The notes under the pieces were generated by a model. The model had not been told where the DNA came from, ran no database searches, and saw only the letters and a program-made list of their open reading frames with translations. Positions 49,337-57,339 of a stretch of DNA of 64,000 nucleotides are shown here, piece after piece. The stretch spans positions 1 to 64,000 of the forward strand of contig CADCJI010000013.1 of NCBI GenBank assembly GCA_902801625.1. The letters run 5' to 3'. A program made the translations under genes and the position numbers. The DNA comes from an uncultured Bacteroidia bacterium. GTDB lineage: Bacteria; Bacteroidota; Bacteroidia; Bacteroidales; F082. Each line of letters opens with the position of its first letter. Position 1 is the first letter of the stretch.

Positions 49337-50827
49337 TTATCTTATTACCGTGATGCGTTCCGTTTGCGAAACTCCCTTTGAATCCATAATCCTCACCAAA
49401 TAAACCCCTTCCGCCAAACCTTCCACACTAATTTCATTAGAGTTCCGTACCCTCTTCACCACCTGCCCAAAAGCATTATAAACCCAAACCTCTTCAGCCT
49501 CAACACCCTCAATCCGAACAACCCCGCTGGCAGGATTGGGATAAACAACAGCCTCAAAACGATTCTCTTCAACCCCCGTGGTATTCTTCTCCAAGCATTC
49601 AGACCACGAAATCGCTGATTCCACGCCGTTGATCACATGGCTGACACCCCATTTGTAAAGGCCGTCATCCAAGTCTGCCCATTGTCCGTCAAGGTAGGAA
49701 TTGACCTCCAATTTTCTCGCAATCAATTCCATGTCCTGGCCGTCGCAAAGGGCGCGATACACCTTGAAGTGCGGAAAACCGCTGTCATAATACATAAGCA
49801 TCTGCATCAGCCAAGCGCCACCGCCAAGGTCGGTTTGCTGCCATCCGTCTTCGGTTTTCCACCAAGTGCCATCGTCGCTCGAACCACCATTGCCGTAGGG
49901 AGCCGGTGTCTCGTGGCCTTCGTCGGTACTCCATACCATCCAGATGCTTCCTGCCTCTAAACCGACCTCCACCCAGTCATCCAATTCAAAATACTGATAA
50001 TCGCCCAGTCCTGGCGTCACATCCACGGTAATTGACGACATCGCCTCCCCAGGCGCATCTTCACCGCCCAAGTATATGGTACACGTATAGGTGCCGCCCG
50101 TCAGTCCTTCAGCATCGCTGTAGAGGGCAACATCCGTAATGACTCCACTCGTCTGCTCAGTCCATTTCATGGCCCATTCACAGGCATTGCCGCCGTCACC
50201 CATGCTGCCACGGTAACCGTCATATCCATAATACAACCAACTTTGCGGCTGATAAAAAGAGCCATCGTAAACAAAATGGATGCAGTCAATATACCAAGTG
50301 TCGTCCAGGGCACTCTCTTCGCCGTCTTTGGCATACTCCCACTTGAAGGTGTGTTCGCCTTCCGTGACATCATACCGAAATTCGTGCCATGAACCTTGTC
50401 CCGACTGGCTCGTCATGCACTCGCCATCGATATAGAACTTACCCAAATCCCAGTTGTTTTCCGAGGAGATTTTGCCATAAAACCGCATCTCGCAATCACG
50501 TGGGATGGACATCGTGATTTGTATGGCCGAAGTCGAATTGTCTATGCCCGCATTCGACGCCCGCATGGAGAAGGAACCGTCAAAGGACTGGCTGTCGGTA
50601 ATCTCCCAAGGATAATCAGAAACGGCATTGTTCCAGTCGAAAAGGCTGAAATCACCCGTTTCGAAATGATCGACGAATTGGCTTTCCCACTGAACCCTGA
50701 CCGTTTGGTTGCTGATAACAGTGGCATCCACCTTCATCGGGTCTTCCCATCTGCCGGGAACTTGTGCAAAAAGGTTACTCGCCATAAGGCCAAGCCCAAC
50801 CATAGCAATAAGTCTAATGTATTTCAT
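49337..50827 (-). CDS. T9SS cargo protein with jelly-roll adhesin-type domain
   Basis: 496 residues: a signal peptide (MASNLFAQ); a beta-sandwich at about 45-195 resembling cleaved-adhesin modules (QSFDGSFSMRASNAGI ... DTWYIDCIHFVYDG); a second beta module (SGVITDVALYSDAEGLTGGTY); a fibronectin-like part; and a T9SS sorting domain (VVYPNPASGVVRIEGVEAEE ... ITVIR). The sorting-domain DNA is almost identical to that of the neighbouring gene at 50824. Starts overlap the upstream stop by 4 bases. Confidence 0.82.
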   Translation of the reverse strand: MKYIRLIAMVGLGLMASNLFAQVPGRWEDPMKVDATVISNQTVRVQWESQFVDHFETGDFSLFDWNNAVSDYPWEITDSQSFDGSFSMRASNAGIDNSTSAIQITMSIPRDCEMRFYGKISSENNWDLGKFYIDGECMTSQSGQGSWHEFRYDVTEGEHTFKWEYAKDGEESALDDTWYIDCIHFVYDGSFYQPQSWLYYGYDGYRGSMGDGGNACEWAMKWTEQTSGVITDVALYSDAEGLTGGTYTCTIYLGGEDAPGEAMSSITVDVTPGLGDYQYFELDDWVEVGLEAGSIWMVWSTDEGHETPAPYGNGGSSDDGTWWKTEDGWQQTDLGGGAWLMQMLMYYDSGFPHFKVYRALCDGQDMELIARKLEVNSYLDGQWADLDDGLYKWGVSHVINGVESAISWSECLEKNTTGVEENRFEAVVYPNPASGVVRIEGVEAEEVWVYNAFGQVVKRVRNSNEISVEGLAEGVYLVRIMDSKGVSQTERITVIR

Positions 50828-52335
50828 CGTTTCGTGATTTTGTTCGTGTAAACTTTTCCTTCCGCGTCCGCAATCCTCACCAAATAAACCCCTTCCGCCA
50901 AACCTTCCACACTAATTTCATTAGAGTTCCGCACCCTCTTCACCACCTGCCCCAAGGCATTGTATACCTGCACTTCGGCGGGTTCAATACCATTGATATA
51001 AACATAGTCGTTTGCGGGATTAGGTGAACAGGTAACAACAGAATTGCTTTCATTTTCTTCTATGGCATCGAACCCTGTGCCATCGTTCATAAACACTTCA
51101 AGCCATGATTCTCTCTCAAATGGCACATGCAAAACGAGCAAATCGTCGAAACCATCGTTGTTCAAATCGCCGACTTCGAAATTGCGGACAAACTCGTATT
51201 CATATTTTTCCACTGGGAAAAACACAGGATTGCCAAACCCAAATGCGCCGTTGCCCTCAAATATATAATAACCCGTATGCCCCAACTGGAAATCACTCAT
51301 TTGCACAATAATATCAAGGTATTCATCACCGTTGAAATTCACTAGTTTCATATTGTCAAGCCCCCCATCATACCAAGTGATACTGCTTGGGAACCAAATC
51401 GAATCCATCTTTTGGAATTCCTCATTGCCGAGGTTCCTATAGACCCAAAGGTGTGAATCGCTAGTTGATCTGCCTTCCACCACATCCTCCCAACCGTCGC
51501 CGTCGATGTCAAAAACCACCAGACCATTAGTAGAGTAGCCGTCAGGGACCCACGGATGGACATATCCTTCGCGAGGAATCAAGCTGTCTGTGGTATAAAG
51601 AAGGGAGTAGGCGTCAACAATGTCGTCCTTCTTGTCGTGATTCATGTCGCAAACAGTGGGCACATAAAGCGAACCAATAGAAAAAACCGCTTCCGCAGCG
51701 AAGTTGCCCGTACCATCATTACACAAATAACCCAAGCCTGATTCAGTGTTGGCATGATAATCGTTTGCTACCGCTATGTCGAGGAACGAATCGCCGTTAA
51801 AATCACCCGATGCCATCATCAAATAATACGGATTATCCAACTCAAACTGATAGCCATTATACCAAACCCATTCCGGCTGAATTAAAGGGGTCTCGGCAAA
51901 ACGCCCGAATCTTCCGTCGCCGTCATTGTAGTCAACTCTTATAAAACAAGTGTCATTATCCATTCCTGGATAATTAACGTAGGCATACGAAGCTATGTCT
52001 ATACTGCCGTCCTTATCAAAATCCTCCAAAAGGAAAGACAATAGTGCCGGGTCATAACCCATGTGCGCGTCGGGCTTGGAACTGCTAATGCTTTCGTACC
52101 ATTCAAGATGGCCTATTCCGTCGTTGAGATAAATGGAAAAGATTACCTCATTGTCCGGGCTGTTGAGTCGGCTAACGACCACATCGACAAATCCGTCGTT
52201 GTTGACATCGCCGACCTTGATACTGCGCGATTCGGGAAGCGATTCGTACATCTCACTGCGCACTTGCGCTTGCATCGTCACCCCTCCCGTCATCAGCAGG
52301 AGCGCAAGCAGGGTGTAAAGTCTTGTTGTTTTCAT
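50824..52335 (-). CDS. FG-GAP/VCBS-repeat T9SS cargo protein
   Basis: 503 residues: a signal peptide (GGVTMQAQ); seven FG-GAP-type calcium-binding repeats (VGDVNNDGFVDVVVSR, DFDKDGSIDIASY, GDFNGDSFLDIAVAND, DMNHDKKDDIV, DIDGDGWEDVVEG, NFNGDEYLDIIV, GDLNNDGFDDLLVL) likely forming a seven-bladed beta-propeller; and a T9SS sorting domain (CSPNPANDYVYINGI ... TNKITKR). Integrin-like propellers of this kind often mediate adhesion, an inference here. The start at 52335 is set by the signal peptide; longer frames read through a GCACGTTAGCACG repeat. Signal-peptide and upstream DNA are duplicated at 56569. Confidence 0.85.
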   Translation of the reverse strand: MKTTRLYTLLALLLMTGGVTMQAQVRSEMYESLPESRSIKVGDVNNDGFVDVVVSRLNSPDNEVIFSIYLNDGIGHLEWYESISSSKPDAHMGYDPALLSFLLEDFDKDGSIDIASYAYVNYPGMDNDTCFIRVDYNDGDGRFGRFAETPLIQPEWVWYNGYQFELDNPYYLMMASGDFNGDSFLDIAVANDYHANTESGLGYLCNDGTGNFAAEAVFSIGSLYVPTVCDMNHDKKDDIVDAYSLLYTTDSLIPREGYVHPWVPDGYSTNGLVVFDIDGDGWEDVVEGRSTSDSHLWVYRNLGNEEFQKMDSIWFPSSITWYDGGLDNMKLVNFNGDEYLDIIVQMSDFQLGHTGYYIFEGNGAFGFGNPVFFPVEKYEYEFVRNFEVGDLNNDGFDDLLVLHVPFERESWLEVFMNDGTGFDAIEENESNSVVTCSPNPANDYVYINGIEPAEVQVYNALGQVVKRVRNSNEISVEGLAEGVYLVRIADAEGKVYTNKITKR

Positions 52336-52381
52336 TGTTCTATTGGTTTTTATTAGTCTTATCAGTCCTATTAGTCCCCTT

Positions 52382-52423
52382 CGTAAGCACGTTAGCACGT
52401 CAGCACGCATAACGTTAGCACGA
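52382..52423. repeat. GCACGTTAGCACG direct-repeat tract, family G
   Basis: Four GCACG-containing units with spacers (GTAAGCACGTTAGCACGTCAGCACGCATAACG). The same tract is at 56659-56710, upstream of the related gene at 54857-56569. Confidence 0.75.
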
Positions 52424-52431
52424 AAAAAACA

Positions 52432-53913
52432 CTACCTCACCATCACCTTCTCCAAAAAGATTCTCCCTTCCTTATCTCTAATTCTCACCAAATAAACCCC
52501 ATCCGCCAAATCCGCTACATCAACCTCATTCGTTCCCCGCACGGTCTTCACCATCTGCCCAAGTGCATTGTAAACCTGCACCTCATCAGCCTCAACCCCC
52601 TCAATGCGAACAACCCCGCTGGCAGGATTGGGATAAACCGACAATAAAAAAGCAGTCCCATTGTTTTCTCCAACAGCCTCAATACCGTCCTCGAACATCG
52701 GGATATAGTAAGGCTCATAGACAGGCTTCCAATGTTTATAAATTGATGGGCTTTCCTGCATGTCCACCCAAGCGTTGAGGGCATCCACCATGATGTCAGT
52801 CGAAGTGGAGCCTACCATCACGTTTGTTTCCAATTGGCAGGGTCCGGTAGGAACAAACTCCGCACATTCCATGGCTAAACCCTGATTGTCGCCGAAAAGC
52901 CCTGCTTGTCCGTAGTTGTTCCAAATATGGCCATAGCAGTTTTCCACCACGCAACCTTTCATGTTGCAACCCACTACGGAACCTTTGTATTCCATAAAAC
53001 CATTCAACCCAGAAAGGACTTCGGTAAAGCAATTCTTTACCACGGCTTTGCCGCCCTGACTATCTGATTCGTTGAAGCAGACAATCCCGCCAAACGACTG
53101 GGCACTATACGAACCTCTCACGCTTCCATAGAAGAAGCAATTAACCACCTCCGCATCAGCATACCCGCCTTCCGAAAGATTGTGGTACACGATACCTCCT
53201 CCGTTCCTTGAAACCAAATAGTCATTGTCAGCATAGCAATAGGCGCAATTCCTTACAACGGAGTTCCTGTTCAATCCGACAATACTGCCACATTGGTCAT
53301 CTCCTCCAGCACTTCCAGCCCTTATTTTCACAATGCAACCATCCACTACAGAGAGGGAATCGGAGACACCCACCAAACACCCATCAAAAAACTCGCTGCC
53401 GTTGAGGTGATGGCCTGTAACAAACAAGCCTGAATTGACAACAAAATCTTTCACCGTTCCGTGTTTGAGACATCCGAACATGCCAATATCAAAAGCGGGA
53501 TCATACTCTGGAGAATTATACGCGACATACAAGCCATCGATTGTATGACCGCCACCATCAAAAGTACCCATGAAGGGATGCTCGCGGCTGCCGATGGGCG
53601 AAAAGCGCCGATGCGCACCAGCGTCAAGGTCGATGTCGCAAGTGAGTCTCACGGTGCGCCCATCGAAATTGTCAGGCTCGCAGCCGTTCATCCCGTTCGC
53701 TGCGCTTATCAACCACGCCAAACCTTCAGGCGTGGAGATTTCCACATTGCCGTTGGCATCCATCACAAAGCCATTAGGCTGCACTGTGACAGAATCAATC
53801 CACAATGGATATTCTTCAATATAATGTGGCCATGGGTCGACTTTGTTTTGTGCCTGCATCCTCGTCCCAAGCATCATAAAGGCGGCCAAAGCAATAAGTC
53901 TTATGTTTTTCAT
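52432..53913 (-). CDS. GLUG-type beta-helix T9SS cargo protein
   Basis: 493 residues: a signal peptide (LGTRMQAQ); an N-terminal lead (ISTPEGLAWLISAANGMNG ... FMGTFDGGGHTIDGLYV); beta-helix repeats (VKDFVVNSGLFVTGHH, VVRNCAYCYADNDYLV, AVVKNCFTEVLSG, CVVENCYGHIW); and a T9SS sorting domain (SVYPNPASGVVRIEGVEADE ... EKVMVR). Similar in build to the protein at 24092. Its start overlaps the stop of the adhesin-type gene upstream by 4 bases. Confidence 0.82.
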   Translation of the reverse strand: MKNIRLIALAAFMMLGTRMQAQNKVDPWPHYIEEYPLWIDSVTVQPNGFVMDANGNVEISTPEGLAWLISAANGMNGCEPDNFDGRTVRLTCDIDLDAGAHRRFSPIGSREHPFMGTFDGGGHTIDGLYVAYNSPEYDPAFDIGMFGCLKHGTVKDFVVNSGLFVTGHHLNGSEFFDGCLVGVSDSLSVVDGCIVKIRAGSAGGDDQCGSIVGLNRNSVVRNCAYCYADNDYLVSRNGGGIVYHNLSEGGYADAEVVNCFFYGSVRGSYSAQSFGGIVCFNESDSQGGKAVVKNCFTEVLSGLNGFMEYKGSVVGCNMKGCVVENCYGHIWNNYGQAGLFGDNQGLAMECAEFVPTGPCQLETNVMVGSTSTDIMVDALNAWVDMQESPSIYKHWKPVYEPYYIPMFEDGIEAVGENNGTAFLLSVYPNPASGVVRIEGVEADEVQVYNALGQMVKTVRGTNEVDVADLADGVYLVRIRDKEGRIFLEKVMVR

Positions 53914-54710
53914 CGTACCGTGATTTTGTTCGTGTAAACTTTACCATCCGCATCCGTAATGCGCAGCAAATAAACTCCATCCACCAATCCACTCAAATCA
54001 ATCTCATTCGTCCCTCGCACCGTCTTCACCATCTGCCCAAGGGCATTGTAAACCTTCACCTCGGAAGTCTCCATACCTTCAATAACAACCCTGTCCCTTG
54101 CCGGATTGGGATAAACGCCAATGCTTTCTGCCTCTTCTTCGATCCCATCATACGAACCTTCAATAAAAATGTCATCAATACAGATGGCGGAATATCCTGT
54201 GCTACTGAAGTGACGGAAAGCAATATAGACCTCCTGACCGGCATAATTGGAAATGTCAACTGTATACCGATACCAATTGCCTTGACGTTTTCCCTCGCAT
54301 TTGGCCATCAAAGTCCATTCACGAAAGTTGGCAAAAGCCAACGGGTCGTCATTGACAGTAGTGGAGATGGCCACCGCAAAATGTTCCGCACTGCTGTACT
54401 CATCCAAAGCGCAGGCATAGAAGCTGAGAATGGGATATTGTGAATTTAAGGATATTTGTGGTGAGACGAGATAGTTGTCAGGTGTCAAAGGGTTGCCAGT
54501 GGTAGGGTCCACTGAAAACGATAGTAACACTCCATCGGAACCCAAGTGTCCCATTCCGTTGGCAGACTGCCGTTGCCAGTTGTGGCCATCGCCGTCGGCA
54601 TCAATAGTGGTCCAGCCTTGAAGGGTGCCGTCTTCAAAGTCGAACGAGATTTGCGCTTGCATCGCTCCGCATACCAGAAATGCGGCAAGAATAAATGATA
54701 GTTTCTTCAT
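53910..54710 (-). CDS. Gingipain-type cleaved-adhesin domain T9SS cargo protein
   Basis: 266 residues: a signal peptide (LVCGAMQAQ); one cleaved-adhesin/choice-of-anchor J domain at about 20-185 (FDFEDGTLQGWTTIDADGDGHNW, DNYLVSPQISL, YSAICIDDIFIEG) like those in HagA and gingipain adhesin regions; and a T9SS sorting domain (GVYPNPARDRVVIEG ... TNKITVR). The single-domain build makes it a minimal secreted adhesin candidate. Confidence 0.87.
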   Translation of the reverse strand: MKKLSFILAAFLVCGAMQAQISFDFEDGTLQGWTTIDADGDGHNWQRQSANGMGHLGSDGVLLSFSVDPTTGNPLTPDNYLVSPQISLNSQYPILSFYACALDEYSSAEHFAVAISTTVNDDPLAFANFREWTLMAKCEGKRQGNWYRYTVDISNYAGQEVYIAFRHFSSTGYSAICIDDIFIEGSYDGIEEEAESIGVYPNPARDRVVIEGMETSEVKVYNALGQMVKTVRGTNEIDLSGLVDGVYLLRITDADGKVYTNKITVR

Positions 54711-54750
54711 AGGTTATTCTGTTTTAATGATTTGTTATTTACTAGTTTTC

Positions 54751-54856
54751 TGCGCTTGTCGTCACTGCGAGGAACGAAGCAGTCCAGACTATTGGTTTTT
54801 AGAAAACTTGTTCCCTGGATTGCTTCACTGCGTTCGCAAAGACGCGAAGCGACGAC
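54751..54856. repeat. Dispersed inverted repeat, family A
   Basis: CGTCACTGCGAGGAACGAAG...CAGTCC is mirrored by ...GGATTGCTTCACTGCGTTCGCA.AGACGCG. It abuts the stop codon of the T9SS gene at 54857 and separates it from the adhesin gene downstream. Confidence 0.85.
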
Positions 54857-56569
54857 TCATTCCCTCAGCACTTTCCGTGTGAGGCACACTTCCGCATTGC
54901 GGATCCTCAGCATGTACATCCCTTTGGGCAAGTCGCCCATCTCCATCCAACCGCCCTTGCCGCTGAAGGTCTTTGTGGCCACCACTTGGCCGCTCATGTT
55001 AATGAGTTCCATTTCCGTGGCCTCGGCCTCGTTGGGCAGCAGCACGCAAACCGTGTTGTTCGTGGGGTTGGGATAAATCTCCACCACAGCCTCTTCTTTT
55101 GGCATGGGTCGTTCCGGCACCTGCAATGTGGTGTAGTCCACCGTGTCGGTGATGTGCAGAATCCAATAATCCCGATTTATTACCTGTGGAGTTGGAGTAT
55201 ATGTGAAGGCGCAGTTGGAGCAGTTCACATCTCCGCTGGAGCCGGTTCTCGGACATATCACGTCGCCGACAATCGTGTATTCCCTGTCGTTATGTTGAAC
55301 AACCTCCTTAAATATAGTGGAACCATCTTTTGTCCCCAAACAGCGCTCCCAAAGTAAATTGCCGTGGGCATCAGTACGAAACACCCAACCTATGCCATCG
55401 TTAAGGTCACTCAAATTGAGGTGTGCTGCACTGGCCACATCACCATCAATGGATTGCGTCGTTCCAAACGCCATGAAGCCTCCATCTTCTAACGGGAACA
55501 CTCTCGCTGCACCTTCATGGGAACTTCCACCGTAGCACTTGCTCCAAACGACATTGCGGTCTAAATCCAAGCGTAACAACCAAATGTCGTAACATGGGAA
55601 ACCTCCTCCGTAATATCCAGGATGCCATCCGGCACCTTGCAAATCACCGTCCGTACAAGTTGTTTCCCCAATGCCGATATAGCCGTCTTCAAGGTCGATA
55701 AACCTTAATATCGCCGATTCTTTATTGGGTCCAGGTATGCATCCGTAACATTCCTGCCATTCTATTCCTCCGATGGAATCCAGTTTGATGAACGTGGCAT
55801 TGCTGTTCATGGGAGGATCATAACATGGCGTGAGGTTTCCGTAGGATCCCGCAGGGTCATTATACATAGTGACATAATAACCACCTTTGTCGCTTCTATC
55901 CACCCTACTCAAAAGATCCACTGCTTGTGTTCCAAGAGTGGTCTCCCAAGTCATGTTCCCGAGGCTGTCCATCGCTACCATCCAACCATCCACAGCACCA
56001 TAAAAATGGCTGATGTCGCAACCACTACTAAAATAATTCGCAAAGGCGAGCACTCCTCCGTCGTGTGTCAAATCGCCTCCACCAGACTCCCAATAATAAC
56101 CCTCTCGGTTACCGAAGCAACTGGTCCAAATTTCTTCTCCATTGGAATTGATTTTGATTACTTTCATGTTACGTACAGTATCTCCACAGATGTCACAGAA
56201 AGCACCTCCAACCAAATAGTATTCTTTTCTCTCACCGTTTTCAACCTTTAGGATGTCTTTGACACCCATATCATAGCACCAACTGTCGATGAGTTCATAA
56301 TCGTAGTTGATTTTCACAATCCAAGCAGGACTGTAAACATACGCATCGCTGCAATATTCGGGCACCAGCCCCGTGCCGACACCAGGCTTATAGGTATAGC
56401 CCGCAAGCAAAATGAAATCATCTTCCATGATGATCCCTCTTCCTTCTATAAGGTCTTCGTCATATCCCCCAAAGCATTGCTGCTTGTCGATACGGATTTG
56501 CCCTTGCATCGTCACCCCTCCCACCATCAGCAGTAGCGCAAGCATAATGTAGAATCTAGTCGTTTTCAT
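54857..56569 (-). CDS. T9SS cargo protein with propeller-like repeats
   Basis: 570 residues: a signal peptide (GGVTMQGQ); repeated modules with a W-x-x-C-(Y/F)-G pattern (IWTSCFGNREGYYWESGG, EWQECYGCIPG, VWSKCYGGSSHEG, LWERCLGTKDGS), suggesting a cysteine-rich beta-propeller; and a T9SS sorting domain (EIYPNPTNNTVCVLL ... TRKVLRE). The signal peptide and 5' flank are recent duplicates of those of the FG-GAP gene. The frame extends 38 codons further upstream, but only through repeat DNA. Confidence 0.82.
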   Translation of the reverse strand: MKTTRFYIMLALLLMVGGVTMQGQIRIDKQQCFGGYDEDLIEGRGIIMEDDFILLAGYTYKPGVGTGLVPEYCSDAYVYSPAWIVKINYDYELIDSWCYDMGVKDILKVENGERKEYYLVGGAFCDICGDTVRNMKVIKINSNGEEIWTSCFGNREGYYWESGGGDLTHDGGVLAFANYFSSGCDISHFYGAVDGWMVAMDSLGNMTWETTLGTQAVDLLSRVDRSDKGGYYVTMYNDPAGSYGNLTPCYDPPMNSNATFIKLDSIGGIEWQECYGCIPGPNKESAILRFIDLEDGYIGIGETTCTDGDLQGAGWHPGYYGGGFPCYDIWLLRLDLDRNVVWSKCYGGSSHEGAARVFPLEDGGFMAFGTTQSIDGDVASAAHLNLSDLNDGIGWVFRTDAHGNLLWERCLGTKDGSTIFKEVVQHNDREYTIVGDVICPRTGSSGDVNCSNCAFTYTPTPQVINRDYWILHITDTVDYTTLQVPERPMPKEEAVVEIYPNPTNNTVCVLLPNEAEATEMELINMSGQVVATKTFSGKGGWMEMGDLPKGMYMLRIRNAEVCLTRKVLRE

Positions 56570-56612
56570 TATTCTATTGGTTTTATTAGTCATATTTGTC
56601 CTATAAGTCCCC

Positions 56613-56656
56613 TCCCCCTCTAAGAGGGGGTGGCCGCAGGCCGGGGGAGTTCCCAC
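56613..56656. repeat. 44-bp C/G-run palindrome, family F, at a filled insertion site
   Basis: TCCCCCTCTAAGAGGGGG followed by a GGCCGCAGGCC hairpin. The flanks (AGTCCCC on one side, TTCGTAAGCACG on the other) are directly joined in the duplicated region at about 52378, so the 44 bases look like a precise insertion (or the other copy like a precise deletion). Confidence 0.8.
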
Positions 56657-56658
56657 TT

Positions 56659-56710
56659 CGTAAGCACGATAGCACGTAAGCACGATAGCCCGTCAGCCCG
56701 CATAACGAAA
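56659..56710. repeat. GCACGATAGCACG direct-repeat tract, family G
   Basis: GTAAGCACGATAGCACG units repeated, matching 52382-52423. Lies between the lipoprotein gene at 56716 and the T9SS gene at 56569. Confidence 0.75.
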
Positions 56711-56715
56711 AAGCA

Positions 56716-57204
56716 TCATTCTCGTTGCTGCACCGCGTTCTGGTAGTCATCTTCAGTAAAAGTATATCGCAGGCAGCCGTCCCAACTGTTCTCGGCGGCA
56801 AGCACTTCGTAGTTTTCCATCAAGATGGGATTGAACCTGCTCCTGTCTTCTTTTGAAAACACAACTTGGACCGAATCGTTGAAAACAATCCTCATCGAAT
56901 CACATTGGTTGTCATTAAAGTATTGTGGATAATTGATCTGATAACGATAATCCCAAACCACCGAAACCTCTCCTTGCGCAGGAATCGTAATTGTCTTCGA
57001 AGGGTAATAGGATGAATCCTGCGAGGTCACCAAACCACAATCCTTTGTCATGATGGTCAGTTCCATTGGCAAGGTGTTTTTCATCACAACTTCCAAATGG
57101 CAAAGACGATCAACGGAGCACGACACCGAAATGAATGTCACCCCCATGAACATTGCTGCCAAAACCACCAGCAACTTACTTGATTTGATTTTTCTGTTTT
57201 GCAT
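56716..57204 (-). CDS. Putative lipoprotein of the third cassette
   Basis: 162 residues: a signal peptide with lipobox-like VSCS (Cys29), then a predicted beta-rich domain with cysteines (LVTSQDSSYYPSKTITIPAQGE ... RFNPILMENYEVLAAENSWDG). No family recognised. It is the first gene after the TPR regulator and on the same strand, followed by the T9SS cargo genes. Confidence 0.65.
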   Translation of the reverse strand: MQNRKIKSSKLLVVLAAMFMGVTFISVSCSVDRLCHLEVVMKNTLPMELTIMTKDCGLVTSQDSSYYPSKTITIPAQGEVSVVWDYRYQINYPQYFNDNQCDSMRIVFNDSVQVVFSKEDRSRFNPILMENYEVLAAENSWDGCLRYTFTEDDYQNAVQQRE

Positions 57205-57339
57205 ATCTGTATGTTTTTAAAACTCTGTTGCAAAACTATAACAAAAATCAACGAAAAAATCAACCCAAAGGCCAATTATAGATTTTCCTTTGGAATGCCT
57301 GTTGAAAATCAAGCAATTATAATCGGTATATATAGATTT

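Noticed and set aside
52382..52423. GCACG repeats as a phage attachment site or origin iterons
   Set aside because: No integrase, replication gene or skew change was seen nearby, and the same tract is found 4 kb away as part of a duplicated upstream region.
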